Below are positions 43,803 to 52,718 of a stretch of DNA of 64,000 nucleotides, piece by piece (the first letter of the stretch is position 1; every line of letters begins with the position of its first letter). Origin of the DNA: an uncultured Rhizobiaceae group bacterium (lineage in GTDB: Bacteria > Pseudomonadota > Alphaproteobacteria > Rhizobiales > Rhizobiaceae); NCBI GenBank assembly GCA_947501445.1, contig CANMVS010000013.1, positions 62,001-126,000 on the forward strand. The letters are read 5' to 3'. The position numbers and the translations under genes are program-made. The notes beneath the pieces were generated by a model. That model saw only the letters and a program-made list of their open reading frames with translations, was not told where the DNA came from and ran no database searches.

Positions 43803-45319
43803 GCCATATCATGGATCAGATCAATGATGAGAATGCAAAGAAACTGGACGCGCTGATCAGCGAATTCGTAGGGACTGGTGCAGCCTACTACAGACGGGTT
43901 TTTGCTGTGATGATGGCGGCGCCGGGCTTCAAGCTAACACTCAATTGGGCCGCTGGGTTACTCGGACCCGTGTGGTTTGGTGCCCGTGGTCTCTGGTCCT
44001 GGTTCCTGACAATGCTGCTTTTGGAAACCTTCGCCTATATTCAGATCGGTAAGGGTCTGTTTGGAGATCTGGGCCGGGAAAGCAGAGAGCGCGCTGACAG
44101 TATCGCAACCACACTGGACTTGAGGTACCAGCAGATCAAAGCCGCTGAAGAAAGCGGCTCCGGTTCGCTTGAAGCGCTCAAACGCGCTGCGGAGTCGCTC
44201 GAGGGCGCTCTGCTTGAAGCGCAGGAAGCCGCATCAGCAGCCCAGTCCACCGGGGTGGAATATCTGATGGGTGGTTTCATTTTGCTGGCGATCTTCAAAC
44301 TCATCAGCGCTGGTATCAGCAACTGGACACTGGAAGGTCAATTTGTGAAATGGCGTTCTGACCGCACAATGGCATCTCTCTTTTCTCTCCCAAGACTTTG
44401 CCTGGCCGCGTTCCTGTCTGTCTTTGTGGTGGTTCTTTCGACCGTAAAATTTGCCATTCCGGACGCGGTGAAAATACTGCAAACATTTCCGACCAACCGA
44501 AATTGGCGGTTGGATGTCGGCGATCAGGTGCAGGCTGCCTTTGATTGGACCAAAACAACCGGTCGCGGCTTCTTCGACAGCGTTACCTTTGGCATGCGCA
44601 CGCTTTTGGACTGGATTGAGGTTCTGCTGGTCGGCACCCCATGGCCGGTGGTCGCATTGGTGGTCATCATATTGGCCTATCTGGCGTCCGGTCCACGCGT
44701 GGCCATATTCACAGGTGCAGCGCTCGCCTATCTGGGTCTGCTTGATTTTTGGGAAAAGGCAATGACCACGGTCGCCCTGCTGGGAGCGGCAGCGTTGATT
44801 TCCATCGCCCTTGGTATTCCGCTTGGCATTTATTGCGCACGTCGACCGCGTGTTTTTGCCATTATCAGACCCATCCTTGATTTCATGCAATCCATGCCGT
44901 CATTCGTTTATCTCATCCCGGTTGTGGCCTTCATCGGTTCAGGCAAACCGGCCGGTGTCGTCGCAACGATGATCTTTGGCAGCCCACCGGTCATTCGCTT
45001 TACCGTGCTTGGCCTGCAGCAGGTGCCTGAAGCGGTTCGTGAGGCAGCGCTGGCGTTTGGTGCAACGCCGCGATATCTGCTGTGGAAGGTCGATCTGCCA
45101 CTGGCAGCCAGAACCATCATGGCGGGCGTTAATCAAACCATACTTCTGTCCCTGGCCATGGTTGTCGTCGCATCGCTGATCGGCGCAAAAGGGCTGGGAG
45201 AAGATGTGCTTGAAGCCCTGCAATATGCTGCCGCCGGCCAGGGCATCCTGGCAGGGCTCGCCATCTTGTTCTGCGCGCTGATTCTGGACCGCATCGTCGC
45301 GGGCAAAGCCTCCTCCTGA
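43799..45319 (+). CDS. proW: Glycine betaine-type ABC permease with N-terminal DUF2628-like domain
   Basis: A 506-residue permease, longer than usual. The core (~280-500) is a ProW-type permease with GIPLGIYCARRPRVFAIIRP and the coupling EAA loop EAALAFGATPRYLLWKVDLPLA, followed by GVNQTILLSLAMVVVASLIG. The first ~230 residues are an extra membrane region: FKLTLNWAAGLLGPVWFGARGLW resembles the DUF2628 membrane motif, then comes a charged, probably coiled segment (RESRERADSIATTLDLRYQQ and onward, ~82-145) and two more hydrophobic helices. The extension may sense osmolarity or membrane state; this is inference. Confidence 0.85.
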   Translation: MSHIMDQINDENAKKLDALISEFVGTGAAYYRRVFAVMMAAPGFKLTLNWAAGLLGPVWFGARGLWSWFLTMLLLETFAYIQIGKGLFGDLGRESRERADSIATTLDLRYQQIKAAEESGSGSLEALKRAAESLEGALLEAQEAASAAQSTGVEYLMGGFILLAIFKLISAGISNWTLEGQFVKWRSDRTMASLFSLPRLCLAAFLSVFVVVLSTVKFAIPDAVKILQTFPTNRNWRLDVGDQVQAAFDWTKTTGRGFFDSVTFGMRTLLDWIEVLLVGTPWPVVALVVIILAYLASGPRVAIFTGAALAYLGLLDFWEKAMTTVALLGAAALISIALGIPLGIYCARRPRVFAIIRPILDFMQSMPSFVYLIPVVAFIGSGKPAGVVATMIFGSPPVIRFTVLGLQQVPEAVREAALAFGATPRYLLWKVDLPLAARTIMAGVNQTILLSLAMVVVASLIGAKGLGEDVLEALQYAAAGQGILAGLAILFCALILDRIVAGKASS

Positions 45320-45335
45320 GCTTTGCCCCGGCGTA

Positions 45336-46082
45336 TCAGATACAGCGACCGCCATCCACTTCCATGGCGACGCCGGTGATCATGCTGGCCTCGTCAGAAC
45401 ACAGGAAACAGGCGGCATTACCCATATCCTCCGGGGTGGAAAACCGGCCGATCGGGATGGTTGAAAGGAATTTGGCACGCATTTCCGGCGTATCCTCACC
45501 CATAAAGCTTTTCAGCAATGGTGTTTCTCCGGCCACAGGGTTGAGCGCATTGACCCGGATACCTTCAGCTGCCAGTTCAACCGCCATGGTTTTTGTGGCG
45601 GTGATCATCCAGCCCTTGGAGGCATTGTACCAGTTGAGCTGAGGGCGCGGGCTGACACCGGCTGTTGAGGCGACATTTAAAATTGCCCCTTGCGCGTTGT
45701 TCTTCATATGCGGCACCAGGACACGTGCCGTCAGAAATACCGATTTGACGTTGACGGCCAGCACCCGATCAAAATCGTCCTCACTGACATCTTCCAGTGG
45801 CGAGCGTGCGTGTGTAACGCCGGCATTATTGATCAGAATATCAACCTTTCCAAAGGCAGAAAACGCCGCATCGGCCATGGCTGACACACTGTCAGCGGAT
45901 GATACATCCACCGTTTGAGCCAGTGCTGCATCGCCAAGTTCCGCTGCGAAGGCCTGCGCCGCCGGTGCGTTGATATCAGCTATCATGACGCGTGCGCCTT
46001 CATGCATGAATTTGCGCACAATACCGGCACCAAATCCTGAAGCGCCGCCGGTTACAATCGCTGTTTTACCCTGAAGTCGCAT
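45336..46082 (-). CDS. Short-chain dehydrogenase/reductase
   Basis: A 248-residue classical SDR: TGGASGFGAGIV cofactor motif, NNAGVTHARSP, catalytic Ser in NVASTAGVSPRP and YNASK (WYNASKGWMI), ending GVAMEVDGGRCI. ATG 46082 has an AAGGA site 9 bases upstream; the open frame continues to 46154 but is not conserved. It is the last gene of the seven-gene peptide-transport operon, 71 bp after the aldehyde dehydrogenase stop. Substrate unknown. Confidence 0.87.
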   Translation of the reverse strand: MRLQGKTAIVTGGASGFGAGIVRKFMHEGARVMIADINAPAAQAFAAELGDAALAQTVDVSSADSVSAMADAAFSAFGKVDILINNAGVTHARSPLEDVSEDDFDRVLAVNVKSVFLTARVLVPHMKNNAQGAILNVASTAGVSPRPQLNWYNASKGWMITATKTMAVELAAEGIRVNALNPVAGETPLLKSFMGEDTPEMRAKFLSTIPIGRFSTPEDMGNAACFLCSDEASMITGVAMEVDGGRCI

Positions 46083-46153
46083 AGAGTGTTTCCTTGTACT
46101 GTTGTCTGCCTGAATGGATCGCGCATCATTTCGACAACGATTTTGCAAATGCA

Positions 46154-47614
46154 TCAGCCGTGATGGGCTGCCACGGTTTTCAGGACAGAAAAGCCATAAA
46201 GGGCTTCAAAGCCCTTCTCCCGCCCGTGGCCTGATTTGCCGACACCACCAAACGGCAGTTCCACGCCACCACCAGCGCCGTAATTGTTGATGAAAATCTG
46301 GCCGCTGCGCACAGCCTTGGCCAGCCGCATCTGACGACCACCATCGCGGGTCCATATGCCTGCAACAAGACCAAATTCGGTACCATTGGCAATGGCAATG
46401 GCTTCCTCTTCCGTGTCAAACGGAAGGACAACCTGCACAGGACCAAAGATTTCATCCTGTGCCAGCGGGTGATCGGGTGATACACCCACCAGCAGGCTTG
46501 GCGCAACATAATGGCCGGTATCGGGTGCATTGCCGACAATCTGACCCTGGGCGGCAATGGTGAGATTATCGGCGCGTGCAACGTCCAAAAAACCGCTGAC
46601 AATTTCCTTTTGCCTTGCGGAGATCAATGGACCGACATCCAGATCATCCGCAGCCGGGCCCACACGCAGCGCTTTGTAGCGTTCGCTCATTCGGGCAACC
46701 ACATCGTCATAGATGCCGCGTTGAACCAATATGCGCGATGATGCGGAGCAGGTCTGCCCGGCATTTTGTATGCCGGCATTGACCAGAAACGGCAGGGCTT
46801 TGTCGATGTCTGCATCGTCGAAGACAATCTGTGGTGATTTTCCGCCGAGCTCCAGCGTAACAGGGGCAACATTGCGTGCTGCTGCCGATTGCACCAGTGC
46901 ACCAACACCAACTGACCCGGTGAAGGATATATGATTGACACCAGCGTGGGCCGTCAGTGCGGCCCCGGCCTCTTCACCGAGGCCCGGCACAACATTCAGG
47001 GCACCTTGCGGCAAGCCCGCTTCATGCGCAATTGCAGCAAATGCCAGGGCCGTCAGACAGGCTTCTTCCGCTGGCTTCAACACGGCGGCGTTGCCCATCG
47101 CCAGCGCTGCGCCAACAGAACGACCAATGATCTGCATTGGATAGTTCCACGGCACGATATGGCCGGTCACACCGTGTGGTTCACGCAGTGTATAAACCGT
47201 GTAGCCATCAAGATAGGGGATCGTCTCACCGTGCACCTTGTCGGTCGCGCCGCCATAAAACTCCATATAGCGCGCCAGTGCGATGGCATCATTGCGCGCC
47301 TGTGTCAGCGGCTTGCCGACGTCAGCAGCCTCAAGCTCGGCAAGCAGATCAACATTTTCGAGCACCCGCTGCCCGATGCGGGTAAGCAGCCGCCCGCGCT
47401 CCAATGCGGTGGTTGCACCCCATTGACCATTCAAAGCTGACTGTGCCGCCTGCACAGCGCTATCAATATCTTTCGTACCACCACGGGCAATCGTACCGAT
47501 TGTTTCACCGGTCGACGGGTTTTCCAGGCGCACTGTGCGTCCATCATGTGGCGGCACCCATGCCCCGTTGATAAAACATCTGGAGGGGTCAAACCCCAGT
47601 TTATCCGCAATCAT
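46154..47614 (-). CDS. Aldehyde dehydrogenase
   Basis: A 486-residue complete ALDH: IVPWNYPMQIIGRS, ISFTGSVGVGALVQ, LELGGKSPQIVFDDAD, catalytic Cys in IQNAGQTCSASSRILVQ, and the late IFINNYGAGGGVELPFGGVGKSG split. It lies 2 bases after the fused ATPase gene of the peptide-type ABC operon, so it should act on the imported compound or its product after deacylation. Substrate not determinable. Confidence 0.88.
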   Translation of the reverse strand: MIADKLGFDPSRCFINGAWVPPHDGRTVRLENPSTGETIGTIARGGTKDIDSAVQAAQSALNGQWGATTALERGRLLTRIGQRVLENVDLLAELEAADVGKPLTQARNDAIALARYMEFYGGATDKVHGETIPYLDGYTVYTLREPHGVTGHIVPWNYPMQIIGRSVGAALAMGNAAVLKPAEEACLTALAFAAIAHEAGLPQGALNVVPGLGEEAGAALTAHAGVNHISFTGSVGVGALVQSAAARNVAPVTLELGGKSPQIVFDDADIDKALPFLVNAGIQNAGQTCSASSRILVQRGIYDDVVARMSERYKALRVGPAADDLDVGPLISARQKEIVSGFLDVARADNLTIAAQGQIVGNAPDTGHYVAPSLLVGVSPDHPLAQDEIFGPVQVVLPFDTEEEAIAIANGTEFGLVAGIWTRDGGRQMRLAKAVRSGQIFINNYGAGGGVELPFGGVGKSGHGREKGFEALYGFSVLKTVAAHHG

Positions 47615-47616
47615 TT

Positions 47617-49257
47617 CTATGTCCCTGGTTGTGGCGCTGCGGCACGGGCTTCGCGTGCCTTGAGTGCCTCGTCGAGAATGGGTGTCGCAGCCAACAGCGT
47701 ACGGGTGTAACTGTGCTGTGGGTTGGAAAATACATCCTGCGTTCTGCCCTCCTCAACAATCTGGCCGCCCTTCATGACAAGCACACGATCGGTTATGGTG
47801 CGCACTACAGACAGGTCATGTGAAATGAACAGATAGGAAATGGCCAGCCGGTCGGAAAGATCAGCCAGAAGGTCCAGAATCTGAGCTCTGATAGAGACAT
47901 CCAGTGCGGATACGGCCTCATCCAGAACAATCAGCGACGGCTCGATGATCAGCGCCCGCGCAATGGCTATACGCTGACGCTGGCCGCCGGAAAATTCATG
48001 GATGTATTTGTCGGCATCGGCAGGTGTCAGACCGACGTTGATCAGGGCTGTCTCGACCCGTCGTTGCTGATCCGCCGCGTCAGGCGGTGCGTCAAGAAGA
48101 TAGAATGGTTCGGCAATCAGACGCGATACCCGGTGGCGCGGATTGAATGAACTATAGGGGTCCTGGAAAACCACCTGCACCCCGCGCCGCAGTTGCCGGT
48201 CGGGCCCTGCCCCCTTGGTGGAAAAGACCGCCCCACCCAGGCTGATCTGACCACCCTGTAGCGGATCCAGCGCCAGAATGGCCCGCGTCAATGTCGACTT
48301 GCCACATCCGCTTTCGCCGACAAGTCCAACATTCTCGCCACGCGCGATGGACAGGGAAACATGATCAACCGCCCGGAAGTGACCAGGAGCCTTGAACAGC
48401 GAACGCCGTGGCAACGGATAGTCCCGGACAACTTTTTGAACATCAATGACCGGATTACCGCGCTCGGCAACCACGGCCGGGTTGCGTGCCGGGCTGTGTC
48501 CCGAGGCTTCGAACAGGGATCTGGTGTAGGAATGCTTCATCTGGCGGAACAATTGTAACGTCTCGCCTGCTTCCACAACGACACCATCTTTCATGATGGC
48601 TATATGATCAGCCATTTCTGCCACGACAGCCAGATCATGGGTGATCAGGATAAGGCCCATCCCATCTTCGTCGACCAGTTTTTTCAACAGTTTGAGTATC
48701 TGCGCCTGTGTCGTCACATCCAGTGCTGTCGTCGGCTCATCAGCAATCAGCAATTTTGGTTGCAGCGCAATGGCCATGGCAATAACGACCCGTTGGCGCT
48801 GACCACCGGACAGGTCATGAGGATAGCGGTCAAGCGGAAACCGGTCCTGTGGAAGGCCAACACGGTTGAGTGCCTCGCGGGCAATTTCCATGGCCTGACG
48901 GCGTGATTTTCGCGTATGCACCAATATGGTCTCTGCAACCTGATCGCCAATCGTCTGCACCGGGTTCAATGCCGTCATCGGTTCCTGAAAAACCATGCCG
49001 ATGTCATTACCGCGCAACCCGCACATTTGCTTTTCATTCAGACCGTGCAGCGCCTGCCCATCCAGATTGATTGATCCATTCCAGCCTGCGCCAACGGGCA
49101 ACAGCTGCATGATCGTCATGGCGGTCATCGACTTTCCGGAGCCGGATTCACCAACAATGCCCAATACTTCACCACCATCCAGCTTCAGATCAACATCACG
49201 CAGGATCTGTGTATCCTTGATGGACAGGGCCAGGTTTTCTATCTCGAGCAAAGCCAT
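47617..49257 (-). CDS. Peptide/nickel-type ABC transporter, fused double ATPase
   Basis: A 546-residue protein equal to DppD plus DppF. The two nucleotide-binding domains each have Walker A ([10 protein letters not shown] ~37 and [13 protein letters not shown] ~317), signature ([14 protein letters not shown] and [15 protein letters not shown]) and Walker B ([24 protein letters not shown]). The second Walker B has DEAVSALD, a common variant of DEPVSALD. It energises transport through the two adjacent permeases. Fused ATPases are common in Rhizobiales opp/dpp systems. Confidence 0.92.
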   Translation of the reverse strand: MALLEIENLALSIKDTQILRDVDLKLDGGEVLGIVGESGSGKSMTAMTIMQLLPVGAGWNGSINLDGQALHGLNEKQMCGLRGNDIGMVFQEPMTALNPVQTIGDQVAETILVHTRKSRRQAMEIAREALNRVGLPQDRFPLDRYPHDLSGGQRQRVVIAMAIALQPKLLIADEPTTALDVTTQAQILKLLKKLVDEDGMGLILITHDLAVVAEMADHIAIMKDGVVVEAGETLQLFRQMKHSYTRSLFEASGHSPARNPAVVAERGNPVIDVQKVVRDYPLPRRSLFKAPGHFRAVDHVSLSIARGENVGLVGESGCGKSTLTRAILALDPLQGGQISLGGAVFSTKGAGPDRQLRRGVQVVFQDPYSSFNPRHRVSRLIAEPFYLLDAPPDAADQQRRVETALINVGLTPADADKYIHEFSGGQRQRIAIARALIIEPSLIVLDEAVSALDVSIRAQILDLLADLSDRLAISYLFISHDLSVVRTITDRVLVMKGGQIVEEGRTQDVFSNPQHSYTRTLLAATPILDEALKAREARAAAPQPGT

Positions 49258-50126
49258 CAGCGGGCCCGCCGTAATTTCGGGTCAAACACATCACGCAAAC
49301 CATCACCCATCAAATTGAGACCCAGCACCGTCAGCACAATGGCAAGTCCGGGGAAAATGGCCATATAGGGCGCGATATAGATCATTGTCTGGGCGTCGGA
49401 CAGCATGCGCCCCCAGCTTGGCAGCGGTGGCTGTGTGCCAAGCCCGACATAGGCAAGCCCTGCCTCGGCAAGAATGCCAAGTGAGAACTGGATCGTTCCC
49501 TGAACAATCAGAAGATTGGTGATATTGGGCAAAATATGCTCAGCCGATATGCGCGCTCGGCCCTTGCCCGATACCCGTGCGGCAAGCACATAATCGCGGG
49601 TCCACAAAGACAGTGCCGCACCGCGCGCCAGACGCGCGAATACGGGAATATTGAATATGCCGATCGCCGTGATTGCATTGATGGCACTTGGCCCAAATAC
49701 GGCTGTTATCATGATGGCCATCAGCAGCGCTGGAAAGGCAAAGACCAGATCATTGGTGCGCATGATGACTTCATCCAGCAAACTGCCATGACGCGCAGCG
49801 GCCAACAGGCCAAGCGGAACCCCGACAATAATGCCGATGCCCACGGCGATCAGTGCCACGGCAATCGAGGTTCTGGCGCCCACCATAACCATGGAAAATA
49901 TGTCCCGGCCAAAATTATCCGTGCCAAACCAATGCAGGAGAGACGGTGGTTTCAACCGGTCTGCAATTACCAGATTGGTGACATCAAACGGGGTCCAGAA
50001 AAAGGACAGCAGAGCGGCAACGACAAAACACAGGGTCAACACCAGACCGATGATGAAACTCGGCGTGCGCAGTGCCACACTGACCAGCCCGAACCGGTTG
50101 GCTTCGCCTAGATCCAAATTACTCAT
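49257..50126 (-). CDS. Peptide-type ABC transporter permease (DppC-like)
   Basis: A 289-residue inner-membrane permease with six transmembrane helices. The N-terminal TSFIIGLVLTLCF-type segment, GTDNFGRDIFSMVMVGARTSIAVAL and the EAA-like coupling loop REYVLAARVSGKGRARISAEHILPN (reading RDYVLAARVSGKGRARI) are typical of DppC/OppC. It overlaps dppB-like by 4 bases (ATGA) and shares one base with the following ATPase start. Confidence 0.9.
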   Translation of the reverse strand: MSNLDLGEANRFGLVSVALRTPSFIIGLVLTLCFVVAALLSFFWTPFDVTNLVIADRLKPPSLLHWFGTDNFGRDIFSMVMVGARTSIAVALIAVGIGIIVGVPLGLLAAARHGSLLDEVIMRTNDLVFAFPALLMAIMITAVFGPSAINAITAIGIFNIPVFARLARGAALSLWTRDYVLAARVSGKGRARISAEHILPNITNLLIVQGTIQFSLGILAEAGLAYVGLGTQPPLPSWGRMLSDAQTMIYIAPYMAIFPGLAIVLTVLGLNLMGDGLRDVFDPKLRRAR

Positions 50127-51073
50127 GAGCGCGACCTGCGCAGTCTTGGATCAGCAATGGCGTAGGTCATGTCGACGATGAATGTGACAAGTATGACGGC
50201 AAATACCAAAAGAAAGATGACGCTTTTGACGACGATGAGATCGCGTTGGGTGATACCCTGAAATACCAGCCTGCCAATGCCCGGCAGGAAGAACACATTC
50301 TCGATTATAATGGCCCCGGCGAGCAAAAATGAAAATTGAAGTCCGATGATTGTCAGTACCGGAATGAGGGCGTTGCGCAGCGCATGACGCCAAAGTGCCT
50401 GTCGCCTGTTCAACCCCTTTGCTCTGGCGGTGCGTACAAAATCCTCTCCGAGCGTATCGAGAAGCGAGGAGCGCATGACACGGGCAAGAATGGAAGCCTG
50501 CGGCAGGGCCAGCGCTATCGCCGGCAGGGTCAGCGCCTTGATACAGGCAAAAAAGCCTTCATCCCAACCGGGGAAACCACCGGCTGAAAACCAGCGCAGA
50601 TTAATGGCGAACAGAAGCACCAGCAACATGGCAAACCAGAAATTGGGAATTGCAATACCAAGCTGGGTGACACCCATGATGGAAACATCGGAAGGCGAAT
50701 TGCGGCGTGATGCGGCGATCACACCAACGGGAAATGCAATCAGCGTGGAAAGAACCAGCGCGTAAATCGTCAGCGGCAGGGATATCCAAATCCGCTCTGC
50801 TATGAGTTCACGAACCGGCACCTTGTAGGTATAACTTGTACCAAACTCGCCCTGCAGAAGACCGGTAATCCATTGCCAGTAGCGAACCGGTGCAGAGGCA
50901 TTCAAACCCAGACTGTCGCGAAGCGCGGCGACGGTATCGGGTTCGGCATTCAAACCGAGCATGAAGGAGGCCGGATCACCTGGCACAACTTCAATCACCA
51001 CAAAGATCACCACGCTTGCAGCAACCAGGCTGAGAGCCAGAGAGACCAGTCGTTTGATCATATAAGGGAGCAT
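50123..51073 (-). CDS. Peptide-type ABC transporter permease (DppB-like)
   Basis: A 316-residue permease. The N-terminus MLPYMIKRLVSLALSLVAASVVIFVV and the DppB/OppB motif VPGDPASFMLG are typical, as is the coupling loop EDFVRTARAKGLNRRQALWRHALRNALIPV. It forms the membrane channel with the DppC-like protein. A hairpin separates it from the preceding binding-protein gene. Confidence 0.92.
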   Translation of the reverse strand: MLPYMIKRLVSLALSLVAASVVIFVVIEVVPGDPASFMLGLNAEPDTVAALRDSLGLNASAPVRYWQWITGLLQGEFGTSYTYKVPVRELIAERIWISLPLTIYALVLSTLIAFPVGVIAASRRNSPSDVSIMGVTQLGIAIPNFWFAMLLVLLFAINLRWFSAGGFPGWDEGFFACIKALTLPAIALALPQASILARVMRSSLLDTLGEDFVRTARAKGLNRRQALWRHALRNALIPVLTIIGLQFSFLLAGAIIIENVFFLPGIGRLVFQGITQRDLIVVKSVIFLLVFAVILVTFIVDMTYAIADPRLRRSRS

Positions 51074-51121
51074 GAAACCGCATTCGTTTGTTCGAATAGA
51101 CAGCGCATAGTCTGATTATGA

Positions 51122-51151
51122 AAGGCGGGAGCCATGAGCAGCCCCCGCCTT
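51122..51151 (-). other. Intercistronic stem-loop between binding-protein and permease genes
   Basis: AAGGCGGG (51122-51129) pairs with CCCGCCTT (51144-51151), a perfect 8-bp stem with a 14-base loop, in the 90-bp gap after the binding-protein stop. On the transcribed strand it is followed by TTTC, so partial termination or message protection is plausible. Confidence 0.65.
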
Positions 51152-51163
51152 AATTGTCAGGGT

Positions 51164-52654
51164 TTACTCAGCCCAGGATACACCGGTCATATCGGCCGCC
51201 TGTGTAGGCGCATTTTCCCAAACGCCCTGGAGATCCTTGTTGACAACGCCTGTATTGGCCAGCTGGAAGAGGTAGCCGTTGACATAATCATCAGCAATCT
51301 TCTGTTGAGCCGCTTTCAGCAGACGATCCCGCTCAGCCGGGTCAGTGGCATTGTTGAGATCGGCCATCATTTTCTGGAAGTCCGCATTGTCATACTGGAA
51401 ATAATAATCCGGCCGCGCATAGATCCCGATATCGAGTGGTTCGGTGTGCGACACGATCGTCAGACCAAAATCCTTGCCCTTGAAAACCTGCTCCAGCCAT
51501 TGAGCCCATTCCAGATTGCTGATCTCGGTTTCAATTCCAATGTCACGCAGCTGAGAGGCGATGATTTCACCACCACGGCGCGCATAGGATGGCGGTGGCA
51601 GTTTCAACGTTGTCTTGAAACCATCCGGGTGACCGGCTTCGGCAAGCAGTGCTTTTGCTTTTTCCGGATCAAAATTGGACTGCGCCGTCAGGTCTAGATA
51701 GGACGGATGATGCGGTGCAAAATGCGTTCCAATGGGTGTTCCGTAACCGAACATGGCACCATCAATGATCGCCTGACGGTCAATGGCATGCGCCACGGCT
51801 TCACGTACCTTCGGGTTATCAAAGGGTGGCATCTTGTTGTTGGTTGAAAGGATGGTTTCGCCTTCAGTCGATCCGGCAATCACACGAAAACGCGGATCAG
51901 CATCGAATTGCGGCAGGTTTTCCGGTGCCGGAAACGGCATGAAGGAATCGACATCGCCAGCCATGACCGCAGCAAAGGCGGCATTGGGATCAGAGATGAA
52001 CTTGAATATGACCTTGTCAAGCTTGGCAGGTGTGCCCCAATAATCTTTGTTCCGCTCCAGTTCGACTTCGTCGCCCTTGGCCCAGTTTTTGAAGACAAAG
52101 GCACCGGTGCCAACAGGGTTGGTTGCATTGTTCGCGGCAGTCTCCGGTGAAACGATGACGGCATCACCCCAGGCCAGATTGAACAACATATTGCCATTTG
52201 GCTTTTTCAAGGTGACCTTGACCGTGTGCGGATCAACAACCTCGACAGATTCTATGTCCGCAAACAGCGCCTTTTGCGCATTGGAAGAGCCTTCTTCGTT
52301 GGTGCGATCCAGCGAAAACTTGACGTCATTGGCATCCATGTCAGACCCATCGTGGAATTTGACACCCTTGCGCAATTTGAATGTATAGACCTTGCCATCA
52401 TCAGAGATCGTCCAGGATTCGGCAAGACCGGGATTGATGCTGCCATCGGGACCAAACCGTGTCAGACCTTCAAAAATATTGGAGTAGGTAACCGAATCAA
52501 TGGCCCCCGCCGCGCCGGATGTTGGATCCAGGTTCGGTGGTTCCAACTGCAACCCGACCGTTATGTCCGTTTTGGCGGCAAAAGCTGCCGGGGCGAGCGC
52601 TGTTGAAACCGCAAGGGCCCCGGCCAGTGTCATCGCCTTTACAAATGACGTCAT
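51164..52654 (-). CDS. Peptide-type ABC transporter substrate-binding protein (SBP family 5)
   Basis: A ~496-residue periplasmic protein. A signal peptide (KAMTLAGALAVSTALAPAAFA) precedes the mature start KTDITVGLQLEPPNLDPT, typical of family 5. Other hallmarks are IFEGLTRFGPDGSINPGLAESW, YTFKLRKGVKFHDGSDMDANDVKFSL split across the family signature, and GTGAFVFKNWAKGD. The AGGAGG site fits ATG 52654 better than 52660. It follows the M20 deacylase gene in the operon, so the ligand may be an N-acyl amino acid or short peptide. Confidence 0.92.
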   Translation of the reverse strand: MTSFVKAMTLAGALAVSTALAPAAFAAKTDITVGLQLEPPNLDPTSGAAGAIDSVTYSNIFEGLTRFGPDGSINPGLAESWTISDDGKVYTFKLRKGVKFHDGSDMDANDVKFSLDRTNEEGSSNAQKALFADIESVEVVDPHTVKVTLKKPNGNMLFNLAWGDAVIVSPETAANNATNPVGTGAFVFKNWAKGDEVELERNKDYWGTPAKLDKVIFKFISDPNAAFAAVMAGDVDSFMPFPAPENLPQFDADPRFRVIAGSTEGETILSTNNKMPPFDNPKVREAVAHAIDRQAIIDGAMFGYGTPIGTHFAPHHPSYLDLTAQSNFDPEKAKALLAEAGHPDGFKTTLKLPPPSYARRGGEIIASQLRDIGIETEISNLEWAQWLEQVFKGKDFGLTIVSHTEPLDIGIYARPDYYFQYDNADFQKMMADLNNATDPAERDRLLKAAQQKIADDYVNGYLFQLANTGVVNKDLQGVWENAPTQAADMTGVSWAE

Positions 52655-52718
52655 TTTCATTCCTCCTGTTATTCCTCAACCAAGTCTGCCAAACCATAGC
52701 TTGTTGCAGTGCGGCATA

